Source: Streptomyces naganishii JCM 4654
GTDB taxonomy: Bacteria > Actinomycetota > Actinomycetes > Streptomycetales > Streptomycetaceae
Length of the DNA stretch: 64,000 nt
Direction of reading: 5' to 3'
Assembly (NCBI RefSeq): GCF_014650575.1
Contig: NZ_BMVF01000025.1
Span: forward strand, 1 to 64,000
Every line of letters begins with the position of its first letter. Position 1 is the stretch's first letter. Made by a program: the position numbers and the translations under genes. This document shows positions 17,493 through 25,655 of the stretch, piece after piece. The notes below the pieces were generated by a model that saw only the letters and a program-made list of their open reading frames with translations, did not search any database and was not told where the DNA came from.

Positions 17493-17831
17493 GTGAACGA
17501 TCTCACCGTGACCCTCCAGCAGCACACCGACCGCACGGTGATCAACGTTGCTGGAGAGATAGATCTCGACACCTGTCCGGCCCTGGCCAAGGCCACCGGC
17601 GCCGTCCCGCAGGGCGGCACAGCGCTGCACCTGGAGATGTCGGGCGTGTCCTTCATGGATTCCAGCGGCCTCAATCTCCTGCTCCAGCTGCGTCAACGCC
17701 TCCTTGCCGAGGGCGGGCAGCTGGTCGTCGCCGGCCTGCAGGGCCAGCCCGCCAAGGTCCTGCGCCTGACCGGCGCTTACGACCTGCTGGTCGCCAGCCC
17801 TGCCGATACAGCCGATGTCGCTGCAGCTTAA
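17493..17831 (+). CDS. STAS-domain anti-sigma factor antagonist
   Basis: 112 residues from GTG 17493, with GGGAGGGG about ten bases upstream. One STAS domain: TVINVAGEIDLDTCPAL, then SGVSFMDSSGLNLLL near residues 50-64, where the serine of DSSGL is the phosphorylation site in SpoIIAA/RsbV-type antagonists. Unphosphorylated antagonist binds a HATPase-type anti-sigma kinase and frees a sigma factor. No anti-sigma kinase is adjacent. The HATPase-containing SpoIIE-type phosphatase at 58.9 kb could in principle dephosphorylate it, but that link is speculation. It stands intact within surrounding debris. Confidence 0.88.
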   Translation: MNDLTVTLQQHTDRTVINVAGEIDLDTCPALAKATGAVPQGGTALHLEMSGVSFMDSSGLNLLLQLRQRLLAEGGQLVVAGLQGQPAKVLRLTGAYDLLVASPADTADVAAA

Positions 17832-18357
17832 GCGGTGTGGACGCAGGTCGCTGTGGTCGGGACCGCCCGCAAGATGTGCTGAGTGTCGCTTCGAGGGGGC
17901 GCGGGGAGCGCTGGACGCGTGGGCGTCTTGATCGCCCTAGTGCTCCAGCAGAAATACAGAAGTCCGGCTCAGAGCCACGACCCTGCGAGCCGGAGGCCCG
18001 GCACGTACCGGCCCGGCCTCCTCGGCGCGGGCATCCGCACCATCAACGACAAGAACCTGATCTGGAACGACACCGAAGGCCGGGAACCGGAGCTGATCCC
18101 GCCCCGGTTCGAGACTGGCGCCAAGGTCGGCACCGGTTCGACCATCTTCAGTGATGGAGATGACCTGCGCAAAGGCAACGGCTCTGGCGGCCCGCGCGCT
18201 GCCCGACCTGATCCCGCCCCGGGACCCGTCCGCCGGCTGGGCGCGCCCACGTCCCCTGCCCGCGGCCCGGCCACGTTCGAAGGCTGCACCCGGCCCGCAA
18301 CCGGTAGACGGGAAAACCGGTACCGGCCCCGCTTCGGACAGCAAGGAGTGACACCAG
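17832..18357. other. Transposon-like debris without an intact gene
   Basis: A plus-strand frame around 17990-18150 reads LLGAGIRTINDKNLIWNDTE and PPRFETGAKVGTGS. The next piece, ALAARALPDLIPPRDPSAGW, has the look of a linker region before the ATPase fragment that follows. I do not recognise either firmly. They are probably the remains of genes of a transposon. Confidence 0.4.
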
Positions 18358-18620
18358 GTGGCTACCGCTGTCAGCAGGTGCAGGGCGCGTCTGCCCGGGG
18401 AACGCGACGATCACTTCATGCGCCTGCCCGGCGCCCAGGTCGTCTCCAGGCGAGCGCTGCTCACAGCAGCGGGAGAGCATCCGTGCCGCGATCGAGGAAA
18501 GCGATGAGCTGCATCTACGGGCAGGCCGGCAACGGCAAGTCCTTCGCGGTCAACGCCTGTCTGCGCGAGCACGCCCCGGCCCTGACCCGCCGCATCCAGT
18601 GCCGGGCCCTGAGCCGTCCT
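18358..18620 (+). pseudogene. Transposition helper ATPase (TniB/IstB-like) fragment
   Basis: GTG 18358 opens VATAVSRCRARLPGERDDHF, then MRLPGAQVVSRRALLTAAGE. After a frame break near 18480 the sequence is MSCIYGQAGNGKSFAVNACL, with the Walker A motif GQAGNGKS. The gene ends in IQCRAL at about 18620, where the GntR gene begins on the other strand. The order matches the N-terminal third of AAA ATPases that accompany some transposases. Walker B and the remainder are gone. Its right end has fused antisense to the GntR reading frame. Confidence 0.6.
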
Positions 18621-19278
18621 CCAGGATGGCCTGTCGGAGCAGTCCCATCCGCAGCTCGAGCGCTCGAGAGAAGTGCTTTCGAGCCGTCTTGCGCGCACGC
18701 TGGCCGTCGCGCTGCGTGATGGCGTCAGCCAGCTCCTCGTGCTCGTCGAGGGATTCCGACCACCGGTCCCCGACGGCCAACGTGGTTCCGGGATCGTGGA
18801 TCAGGTGTCCTGTCAGCCGCTCCAAGAGGTCCACCAGGACGTCGTTGTGGGTACTGCGCCATACCGTCTCGTGGAACTCCATGTTGCTCCGGATCATCTG
18901 CTGATCGGAGATATCGCTGCCGAGCGCACGGTCCCGTTGGATGAGAGCCTCGAGACGGAGCAGGTCGTTGATCGTCCGTGCTTCCGCGGCCTGCCCCGCC
19001 GCATCCTCCTCCAGCAGGATCCGCAGCGAGTAGACCTGGACCACCGTCTCCGGGTCGACGCGCTTGACGAGCAACCCGCGCTTGCCGCGCACTGCCAGCC
19101 CGGTCTGCTCCAGCCGGCTGAGTGCATCGCGGATAGGAGTGCGAGAAAGACCGAACCGCTCGGCCAGGGCCACTTCCCGCAGGGGATGTCCAGCAGGCAG
19201 CGTGCCGTCCAGGATCTCGACGCGCAGCTGTTCGAAGACCGCGTCTCGATCCCAGGGTTTGGCATCAAGAGAAGGCAT
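18550..19278 (-). CDS. GntR-family (FadR/FCD) regulator with altered C-terminus
   Basis: 242 residues. N-terminal winged helix: REVALAERFGLSRTPIRDAL and LSRLEQTGLAVRGKRGLLV. The FCD ligand domain includes EFHETVWRSTHNDVLV and its metal-type His residues. The normal end is near ELRMGLLRQAILEDG. The remaining about 20 residues (SGPGTGCGGSGPG onwards) are antisense to the transposition ATPase fragment, so the native stop has been replaced by foreign sequence. Start ATG 19278, with AAGGA about 11 bases upstream. It lies 70 bases downstream of the TcuA-like gene on the same strand and probably regulates it. Confidence 0.8.
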   Translation of the reverse strand: MPSLDAKPWDRDAVFEQLRVEILDGTLPAGHPLREVALAERFGLSRTPIRDALSRLEQTGLAVRGKRGLLVKRVDPETVVQVYSLRILLEEDAAGQAAEARTINDLLRLEALIQRDRALGSDISDQQMIRSNMEFHETVWRSTHNDVLVDLLERLTGHLIHDPGTTLAVGDRWSESLDEHEELADAITQRDGQRARKTARKHFSRALELRMGLLRQAILEDGSGPGTGCGGSGPGRARADRR

Positions 19279-19347
19279 TTCCCCCACGTTCCTTGGGCCG
19301 AAGGGTCCGGCACGACCGTATGCACCGAACCCTGTGCTGCAACGATC

Positions 19348-20826
19348 CTAGGCCAGCGAACCTGCGCGACGTCCGAACACGCAGCCCGCGGCCAACCCCG
19401 AGCCACCGGGGTAGTTGTCGGCGAACAGACCGCCGAGCATCTCGCCGGCCACGAACAGTCCGGGGATGGTGTTGCCCGCCTCGTCCTGGACCCGGCCGTG
19501 CGTGTCGGACTTCAGCCCGCCGAAGGTGAAGGTGATACCGCAGGTGACCGGGTAGGCGTAGTACGGAGCGGATGCGATCGCCCGCGCCCAGTTGCTCTTC
19601 GGCGGTGTGACTTCCGCACGGCGACCATCCAGCACGTTGGGGTCGGACTCCTTGGCGTCGTCGATCGACGCATTGAACTCGTCCAGGGTCCGGCGGAGGG
19701 CCTGGGCGTCGACCCCCATCTTCTCCGCGAGCTCCTCCGGCGTATCGGCCACGATCTCGCTGACCCCGGGCATCTGGTACTCCTCGACGCGGAGCATGTC
19801 CCGGGTGGAGGCGTCGAAGACCTGGAAGGCGAGGGAACCGGGTTGTTCGAGGATGACCTTGCCGTACTTCGCGTAGGTGTAGTTCCTGAAGTCGGCGCCT
19901 TCGTCGAGGAAACGCTCGCCCCGGGTGTTCACCAGGATGCCCAGCGGGTAGCTCTGCCGCGTGAGCCGGTTGGTGAGAGCCCGGTTGCTCTCGTTCTCGG
20001 GGTTCCACGCGTCCCACTGCACGGAGTGGCACGAGGCCCAGTCACCGCCACGTCCGGCGCCCAGGTCGAGCGCCGCTTCGAGCACCTCGCCGGTGTTGTA
20101 GGGGGTGCCGCGCACCTTGGCGTGGCTCCATCGTTCGCCCAGGTACTTGGCGCGCATCTCCGGGCTGGCCTCGAAGCCGCCCGCTGCAAGGATCACCGAC
20201 TCGGCGCGCAGCTCCACGGGACCTTCGCCGGTCTCGGCACGGACGCCGGCCACGGCACCGTCCTCGACAAGAAGAGCCACGACGCGGTGCTGGTAGCGGA
20301 TGTCCACACCGAGCCGTCGAGCGACCCGCAGGTGGTCCTCGATCAGTCCCTCGCCGCCGCCGACGTTCCCCACGTGGAGGCCGCCCCAGAAGAGGTAGGT
20401 GCCGTCCGCTTGCAGGTAGGCCTGACGCTCGTACATCAGGCGGTACCGCAGGCCCAGCCCGTGCAGCCAGCGCAGGGTCGGGGCGGCCTCGCGGACGAGG
20501 ACCTCGGTCAGTTCGGGGTCGTTGCGGCCGCCGGTGACGCGTTCGAGGTCGGCTCGGTAGTCCTCCGGCGTGTAGGCGGGCACCGTGGTGACCTCGTGCC
20601 GCGGGTCCGGCTCGACCAGGTCTGACAGGTCCTCGAGCCCGGCGTGTGAGATGCGGGTCGCCCCGGCGGTGTAGAAGCTGTTGCCTCCAGCCTCGTCCTC
20701 GGGGGCCTTCTCCAGCAGCACAACCCGTCGTCCTCGTTCGGCGGCGGCGTGGGCGGCGGTGAACGCCGCATTGCCCCCGCCGACCACGATCACATCCGCG
20801 TCGTGGGTCCTCGTCTCGTCCGCCAT
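19348..20826 (-). CDS. tcuA: FAD-dependent tricarballylate dehydrogenase-like (TcuA) flavoprotein
   Basis: 492 residues. The FAD dinucleotide motif VIVVGGGNAAFTAAHAAAER is near the N-terminus. The C-terminal flavin-binding end NYPGGSGLAAGCVFGRRAG is typical of the succinate dehydrogenase/fumarate reductase flavoprotein group. GGNSFYTAGATRI and GITFTFGGLKSDTHGRV match the TcuA subgroup, which oxidises tricarballylate to cis-aconitate. Start ATG 20826 (MADETRTHDADV) is the family-like start. The frame is open to 20880, but those residues are antisense to the permease fragment. A GntR regulator follows, and a broken permease lies divergently. TcuB, the electron-transfer partner, is not present, so function is uncertain. 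Confidence 0.75.
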   Translation of the reverse strand: MADETRTHDADVIVVGGGNAAFTAAHAAAERGRRVVLLEKAPEDEAGGNSFYTAGATRISHAGLEDLSDLVEPDPRHEVTTVPAYTPEDYRADLERVTGGRNDPELTEVLVREAAPTLRWLHGLGLRYRLMYERQAYLQADGTYLFWGGLHVGNVGGGEGLIEDHLRVARRLGVDIRYQHRVVALLVEDGAVAGVRAETGEGPVELRAESVILAAGGFEASPEMRAKYLGERWSHAKVRGTPYNTGEVLEAALDLGAGRGGDWASCHSVQWDAWNPENESNRALTNRLTRQSYPLGILVNTRGERFLDEGADFRNYTYAKYGKVILEQPGSLAFQVFDASTRDMLRVEEYQMPGVSEIVADTPEELAEKMGVDAQALRRTLDEFNASIDDAKESDPNVLDGRRAEVTPPKSNWARAIASAPYYAYPVTCGITFTFGGLKSDTHGRVQDEAGNTIPGLFVAGEMLGGLFADNYPGGSGLAAGCVFGRRAGSLA

Positions 20827-20828
20827 CA

Positions 20829-21176
20829 CCAACCTGGCCGACTCGGTATCGATGAACCCCCTGCTGCTCGGCTGGCTCATCGGCCTGGTGCTCTGCCTTC
20901 TGCACCGGATCGGCCACCGTCGGCATCGTCTCGGCGACGGGAATCCTCGCGCCGATGGTGACCGACGCCTCCCCGGGCCTCGTCTCCCTGCTCGTGCTCG
21001 CGATCGGGTGCGGTTCCATCGGTCTGAACTGGGTGAACCACTCAGGCTTCTGGTTCATCAAAGAGGTTTTCGGAATGACCATCGGCCAGGCGACCAAGAC
21101 GCACATGATCGTGCAGACGATCGTGAGCGTCGTCGGTTTCGCGGCGGTGTGGGTGCTGTCGCTGTTCCTCACCTGA
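20829..21176 (+). pseudogene. GntP-family permease, C-terminal fragment
   Basis: Reads LADSVSMNPLLLGWLIGLVL, then after a frame break near 20900 ATVGIVSATGILAPMVTDAS, LLVLAIGCGSIGLNWVNHSG and FWFIKEVFGMTIGQATKT, ending in a membrane helix VGFAAVWVLSLFLT. This is the last quarter of a gluconate/H+ symporter-type transporter. The first three quarters are missing, and the fragment starts exactly where the tcuA-like gene starts on the opposite strand. It is distinct from the intact GntP gene at 33184-34521. Confidence 0.75.
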
Positions 21177-21332
21177 GCCACCGTGCGCCCGGCCCGGCCA
21201 GGCGCACGCCCCTCATCGTGAGGAGCACCGGCCGGAGATCCGGGCCCTCCAGAAGGCCGCCAGGGCGACGAGGACTTCGCCCGAGGGAGTGTAAATTTAA
21301 CGGCCGATCCGACGATCACGGGGAGACGCCAA

Positions 21333-22203
21333 GTGACTGACATCGCCGTGGAGTTGGAGGCTGTGAAGCCTGTAGAGAGTGCCCGGCCTGGGCAGCCTGC
21401 GCCCGTGTCCGACGAGCAGCTGGTCGCGATGCTGGTGGAGCGGGCCCGGTCGGAGGGGGCTGCAGCTGACCGGGCAGGGTGGGCTGCTGCAGCAGCTGAC
21501 GAAGCGGGTCTTGGAATCTGCCCTGGAAGGTGAGATGACCGATCACCTCGGCTGCGAGAAGCACGATGCCGGCGGCCGGGGCAGCGGGAACTCCCGCAAC
21601 GGGAGCCGGGCCAGGACCGTGCTGACCGACGTCGGGCCGGTCGAGGTCAAGGTCCCGCGGGACACCTCGGGCACGTTCGAGCCGCAGATCGTCGGGAAGC
21701 GGCAGCGGAGGCCGACCGGCGTCGACGAGATGGTGCTGTCGCTCTCGGCGAAGGGCCTCACTCATGGGGAGATCGCGGCTCACCTGGCCGAGGTCTACGG
21801 GACGGAGGTGTCCAAGTAGACCTTTTGTTCGTCGATGCCATCAACGTCGAGATCAGGGGCGGGCAAGTCGCGAACCGTCCCGTCTCCGTGGTGATGGCGG
21901 TGACCGTGGAGGACACCCGCGACATCCTGGGCATCTGGGCCGGCGACGGCGGCGAGGGCGCCAAGTACTGGCTGCACGTGTTCACCGAGCTGAAGAACCG
22001 CGGCCTGGGCGACGTGCTCATGCTGGTCTGCGACGGGCTCAAGGGCCCGCCCGAGGCCGTGGAGGCCGTCTGGCCTCGCGCGATCGTCCAGACATGTGTG
22101 GTTCACCTGCTGCGGAACTCGTACTGGTACGCCGCCCGCCAGGACTGGGACAAGGTCGCAGGAGCACTCAAGCCCGTCTACACCGCACCCAGCGAGGACG
22201 CCG
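21333..22203 (+). pseudogene. IS256-family (mutator) transposase, broken
   Basis: ATG or GTG near 21333 opens MTDIAVELEAVKPVESARPG. A frameshift near 21465 leads to LTKRVLESALEGEMTDHLGC, then GPVEVKVPRDTSGTFEPQIV and SLSAKGLTHGEIAAHLAEVY. About 30 residues are deleted after GTEVSK. The frame then changes to VDAINVEIRGGQVANRPVSV, which has a catalytic Asp, then LMLVCDGLKGPPEAVEAVWP, which has the second Asp. The sequence stops after LKPVYTAPSEDAA and meets another transposase on the opposite strand, so the catalytic Glu region is lost. The IS left end is near 21286 (GGGAGTGTAAATTTAACGGC). Confidence 0.8.
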
Positions 22204-22657
22204 CGACGATACCGCCGACAGAGGCCCTCGCGCCGGACAGATCCCATGCCTTGCAGTGCGGTTCCCAGGCACTGGCCGTCCGACCACAACGACCATCCGT
22301 GTGTCTGCGTCGACGACGACTTGGTGATTGGTGGAGTACCTGCAGTTCTTGGACTGCTCGGCGACGTTGTGGTCGCGGGTGGGCACGAGCGTGCCGTCGA
22401 CGATGAGCACGGTGCCGGGGCGACAGCGTTGCCGCTGTCTGAGCGCCGGCAACGGCCCAACCTGGTCGGTGATGCGGTCGGCAGCTGACTTGGAGATGCC
22501 GAACAACACGGTAAGGGCGCAGTGTCACGTTTGTTCGCAAGTACGCGGTGACCAGCACGACCCGGTCTTCGAACGGCAGTGACCAGGGACGTCCCCGGCG
22601 AGTCAGCTCAGCACCTTCTCTGCCCGCTGCCAGATCTCGTACAGTCCCGTCATCCAT
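22200..22657 (-). pseudogene. DDE-type transposase fragment (second element)
   Basis: On the minus strand: LTRRGRPWSLPFEDRVVLVT, then AYLRTNVTLR. After a frame change it reads FGISKSAADRITDQVGPLPA, TVLIVDGTLVPTRDHNVAEQ (first Asp), STNHQVVVDADTRMVVVVGR (second Asp) and PVPGNRTA. It is cut at about 22203 where it abuts the IS256 remnant. The architecture is an N-terminal helix-turn-helix plus DDE_Tnp_4-type core. Part of the helix-turn-helix and the whole C-terminus are absent. Confidence 0.7.
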
Positions 22658-22753
22658 CGTTCCCTCACCGACCGCGTCTCTGCGCCCCGAATCCTATGAC
22701 GCGCCCCCGTCAACGACCTGAGCGGCAACGCGAAAGTCAGTCCCGCCCCTTGC

Positions 22754-23371
22754 TCAGGTTCCGCCGGTTGCGCCGCCCAGCAGTTGCTGCATGGAAGCGA
22801 GGTCTTCGTCGACCAGGTCGCGCCGTGCCCGCGGGCTGCAGGCGCTCAGCAGACGGGCGAAGTCGGCTGCGGCGGTGGCGATGCGTTCTCCCAGGGCGGA
22901 GCCCGCCTGGGAGCCGAAGTCGCTGGTGGCGGCATAGACGGCTCGCGGGGAGACGATCGCGTGCAGGTAGGAGAACATGGGGCGCAGCGCGTGCTCGAGG
23001 ACCAGGGAGTGTCTTTCGGTTCCGCCGGTCGCGCCGATGAGGACCGGCATGTCGGAGAGGGCCCCTTCCGGCAACACGTCGAAGAAGGACTTGAACAGTC
23101 CGCTGAAGGAGGCGTTGAAGGCGGGCGTGACCGCGATGATCCCGTCGGCGCGTACGACCGCTTGGAATGCGGATTGCAGTGCATCGGTGGTGAACCCCGT
23201 AAGCATGGCGTCCATGATGGGGTGGGCCAGGGGACGGAGTTCCACGAACGATGCGTCGGCCTGGTCGCCGCGGTGTTCGAGTTCGCCGGCCACGGCTGTC
23301 ACCAGCCGGTCTGCGAGGAGTCGCGTCGAGGACGGCTCACGCAAGCCGCCCGTGATGATCGTCAGTTTCAT
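22754..23371 (-). CDS. NAD(P)H-dependent FMN reductase of an LLM two-component pair (CE1759-type)
   Basis: 205 residues with a flavodoxin-like fold: LTIITGGLREPSSTRLLADR (phosphate loop for FMN), RADGIIAVTPAFNASFSGLF, KSFFDVLPEGAL and MPVLIGATGGTERH. It belongs to the small FMN reductases that occur beside luciferase-like monooxygenases. The start overlaps the stop of the upstream monooxygenase (ATGA, 23368-23371), so the two are translationally coupled. It should supply reduced FMN to that partner. The physiological substrate of the pair is unknown. Confidence 0.88.
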   Translation of the reverse strand: MKLTIITGGLREPSSTRLLADRLVTAVAGELEHRGDQADASFVELRPLAHPIMDAMLTGFTTDALQSAFQAVVRADGIIAVTPAFNASFSGLFKSFFDVLPEGALSDMPVLIGATGGTERHSLVLEHALRPMFSYLHAIVSPRAVYAATSDFGSQAGSALGERIATAAADFARLLSACSPRARRDLVDEDLASMQQLLGGATGGT

Positions 23372-24513
23372 CGCGCTTCCGGATTGTCTGCGCTGTCGGA
23401 CTGCGTTCCTTCGCCGGCCGTGCGGGCACGCAGCAGGGACTCGTGAGTGGGAGCTGCCGGGACATCGGCCGGCCTGCCGACGGCGAACTCCTTGCGGAGT
23501 ACCGGCACCACCTCTTCACCAAGGAGATCAAGCTGTTCGAGCACCGTCTTGAGCGGGAGACCCGCGTGGTCCATCAGGAAGAGCTGGCGCTGGTAGTCGC
23601 CGACGTAGTCACGGAATCCCAGTGTCCTCTCGACGACCTGGGCCGGTGATCCGACCGTCAGGGGCGTCAGCGCCGTGAAGTCCTCCAACGAGGGACCGTG
23701 TCCGTAGACCGGGGCATTGTCGAAGTAGGGCCGGAACTCGTTGACCGCGTCCTGGCTGTTGGGGCGCATGAAAACCTGTCCGCCCAGGCCTACGATGGCC
23801 CGTTCGGGACTGCCGTGGCCGTAGTGCTCGAACCGCCGGCGATACAGCTCCACCATCGCCTGGGTGTGCGAGGTCGGCCAGAAGATGTGGTTGGCGAAGA
23901 AGCCGTCTCCGAAATAGGCCGCCAGCTCCGCCACTTCGGGCGTGCGGATGGAGGCGTGCCACACGAAGGGCGGAACGTTGTCCAGCGGCCTCGGCGCAAG
24001 CGTGAACCCCTGCAAGGAAGTACGTAGCTTGCCCTCCCAGTCCACCACCTCCTCGCGCCACAGGCGGCGCAGCAGGCCGTAGTGCTCGACCGTGAGCGGT
24101 ACGGCGTTGCGGATGTCCTGCCCGAACCATGGATACACGGGGCCGGTGTTTCCCCGTCCCAGCATGACGTCGGTACGACCGCCGGACAGGTGCTGCAGCA
24201 CACTGAAGTCCTCAGCGATCTTGACCGGGTCGTTGGTCGTGATCAGCGTGGTCGAGGTCGACAGAATGATCCGTTCGGTCTGCCCGGCGATGTAGCCGAG
24301 CAGCGTCGTCGGCGAGGACGGTACGAAGGGTGGATTGTGGTGCTCGCCGGTGGCGAAGACGTCCAAGCCCGCTTCCTCGGCCTTGCGGGCGATGGCTACG
24401 GTCGCCTGGATACGTTCCGCCTCGGTGGGTGTGCTCCCGGTAGTGGGGTCGGTGGTGACGTCACCGACTGTGAAGATGCCGAGCTGCATTCCGGACGCCT
24501 CGGACGAGCCCAT
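23368..24513 (-). CDS. Luciferase-like FMN-dependent monooxygenase (CE1758-type)
   Basis: 381 residues forming a bacterial-luciferase TIM barrel: MQLGIFTVGDVTTDPTTGST, FATGEHHNPPFVPSSPTTLL, HLSGGRTDVMLGRGNTGPVY and PPFVWHASIRTPEVAELAAY. The combination with the overlapping FMN reductase matches the LLM duo described for CE1758/CE1759 of Corynebacterium efficiens. Start ATG 24513 has AGGGAG six bases upstream; an internal ATG at 24489 is an alternative. It does not resemble LuxA or LuxB closely and is 19 kb from the LuxE/LuxC operon, so a light-producing role is not supported. Confidence 0.88.
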   Translation of the reverse strand: MGSSEASGMQLGIFTVGDVTTDPTTGSTPTEAERIQATVAIARKAEEAGLDVFATGEHHNPPFVPSSPTTLLGYIAGQTERIILSTSTTLITTNDPVKIAEDFSVLQHLSGGRTDVMLGRGNTGPVYPWFGQDIRNAVPLTVEHYGLLRRLWREEVVDWEGKLRTSLQGFTLAPRPLDNVPPFVWHASIRTPEVAELAAYFGDGFFANHIFWPTSHTQAMVELYRRRFEHYGHGSPERAIVGLGGQVFMRPNSQDAVNEFRPYFDNAPVYGHGPSLEDFTALTPLTVGSPAQVVERTLGFRDYVGDYQRQLFLMDHAGLPLKTVLEQLDLLGEEVVPVLRKEFAVGRPADVPAAPTHESLLRARTAGEGTQSDSADNPEAR

Positions 24514-24643
24514 GTCGAACTCCCTAGGACGCGCGGTCTTGGGCCGTCTCCCATATTTTCCCACGCACGCGCCCGCCCCGCAGAGCGCGCTCATGGAACG
24601 AAGTCCTCGCCGAAGGTGACCTCCGCGTTGCGCATTTCCCGGG

Positions 24644-25318
24644 TCACAGACCGGGGAACGACTCCTCCAGTGACTCCAGCACATAGTCGGCTTTCGCGGC
24701 ACGAAGGTGCTGCGCGGTGTAGTGCCCGCTGGCGACTCCGACGGCGGTGGCGTCCGCCGCGTGCGCGGCCTCGATGTCACGTGGGGTGTCTCCGACGACA
24801 TACACCTCGGTTCTGGCGAGGGCGCGGCCATGAAGTCGTGCGGCCTTCGCGACGGCCAGGCGCGTCACCTCTTCCCGGTCGGGGGAGTCCGATCCGTAGG
24901 CGCCGAAGACGAAGTAGCGGCCCAGCTTGCCCGGTTCCATTTTGAGCCTCGCCGCGCCTTCCATGGCGCCGGAGACCACGCCCAGGATGGCACCCGCTCG
25001 TCCGAGCCGGCGCAAGGTGGCCTCGGCGCCGTCGAGGACGCGATAGGTCTCGGAGGACCAGATTTCCTCGGACAGGTGCCACAGGTAGGTGCTGTAGAGC
25101 CGCATCATCTCTTCATGACTGGGATCACGACCCAGCACCGCCCGGAACGTTTCCCGTCCCACCTGCGGGTCGGTTTCCCCCGCCGACGTGTGTTTTCCGA
25201 TGTCCGCGGGGACGCCGTGCAGCTGATCAAACGCCCACGCCCAACTGCGTGCTCCCGCACCTCCGGTGTGGACCAGGGTTTCGTCGATGTCGAAGAGGAC
25301 AGCGAGGGGGCCTGTCAT
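24644..25318 (-). CDS. HAD-superfamily phosphatase (phosphoglycolate phosphatase-like)
   Basis: 224 residues. Motif I VLFDIDETLVHTGGAGARSW carries the nucleophile Asp and acid/base Asp (D-x-D-x-T). Motif II is GVVSGA (Ser), motif III a Lys near ADYVLES or KLGRYF, and motif IV VVGDTPRDIEAAHAAD. A helical cap between residues about 18 and 85 places it in HAD subfamily IA, acting on small phosphorylated metabolites. It lies 130 bases upstream of the monooxygenase pair on the same strand and 340 bases from the divergent aldose epimerase; no overlap suggests an operon. Substrate unknown. Confidence 0.85.
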   Translation of the reverse strand: MTGPLAVLFDIDETLVHTGGAGARSWAWAFDQLHGVPADIGKHTSAGETDPQVGRETFRAVLGRDPSHEEMMRLYSTYLWHLSEEIWSSETYRVLDGAEATLRRLGRAGAILGVVSGAMEGAARLKMEPGKLGRYFVFGAYGSDSPDREEVTRLAVAKAARLHGRALARTEVYVVGDTPRDIEAAHAADATAVGVASGHYTAQHLRAAKADYVLESLEESFPGL

Positions 25319-25655
25319 ATCCGTTCCTCTGGACGCGAGGTGGTCAGTGGTGTCCGCGGGACCCTGAGCTGCGGACGGACAGATGCTTCCTTACTGCAGG
25401 GAACCACACTGCGGGGAACCACGGCGAGGTGTGCTGGGCGCTTCGAGCGGATCCGATGGGAGGAGCCGCGCACGGTCAGCAGCTGGGGCCAATGTCCCGG
25501 CAAGCGGGCTGTGCGGATGCGGCGGAGGATAGGGAGCAGGGAGGGCTCGGCGCACGATGAACCGAGTCGGCGAAGGCCGGCACTGGCAGGGATGCCGGCA
25601 GCGCATCGCCGAAAACGGTGAGCCAGACGATACCCAGACGATATGGAGAGCGAGC

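Noticed and set aside
23368..24513. Luciferase-like monooxygenase as the light-emitting partner of the LuxE/LuxC operon
   Set aside because: It belongs to a different subgroup with its own coupled FMN reductase, and lies 19 kb away on the other strand.
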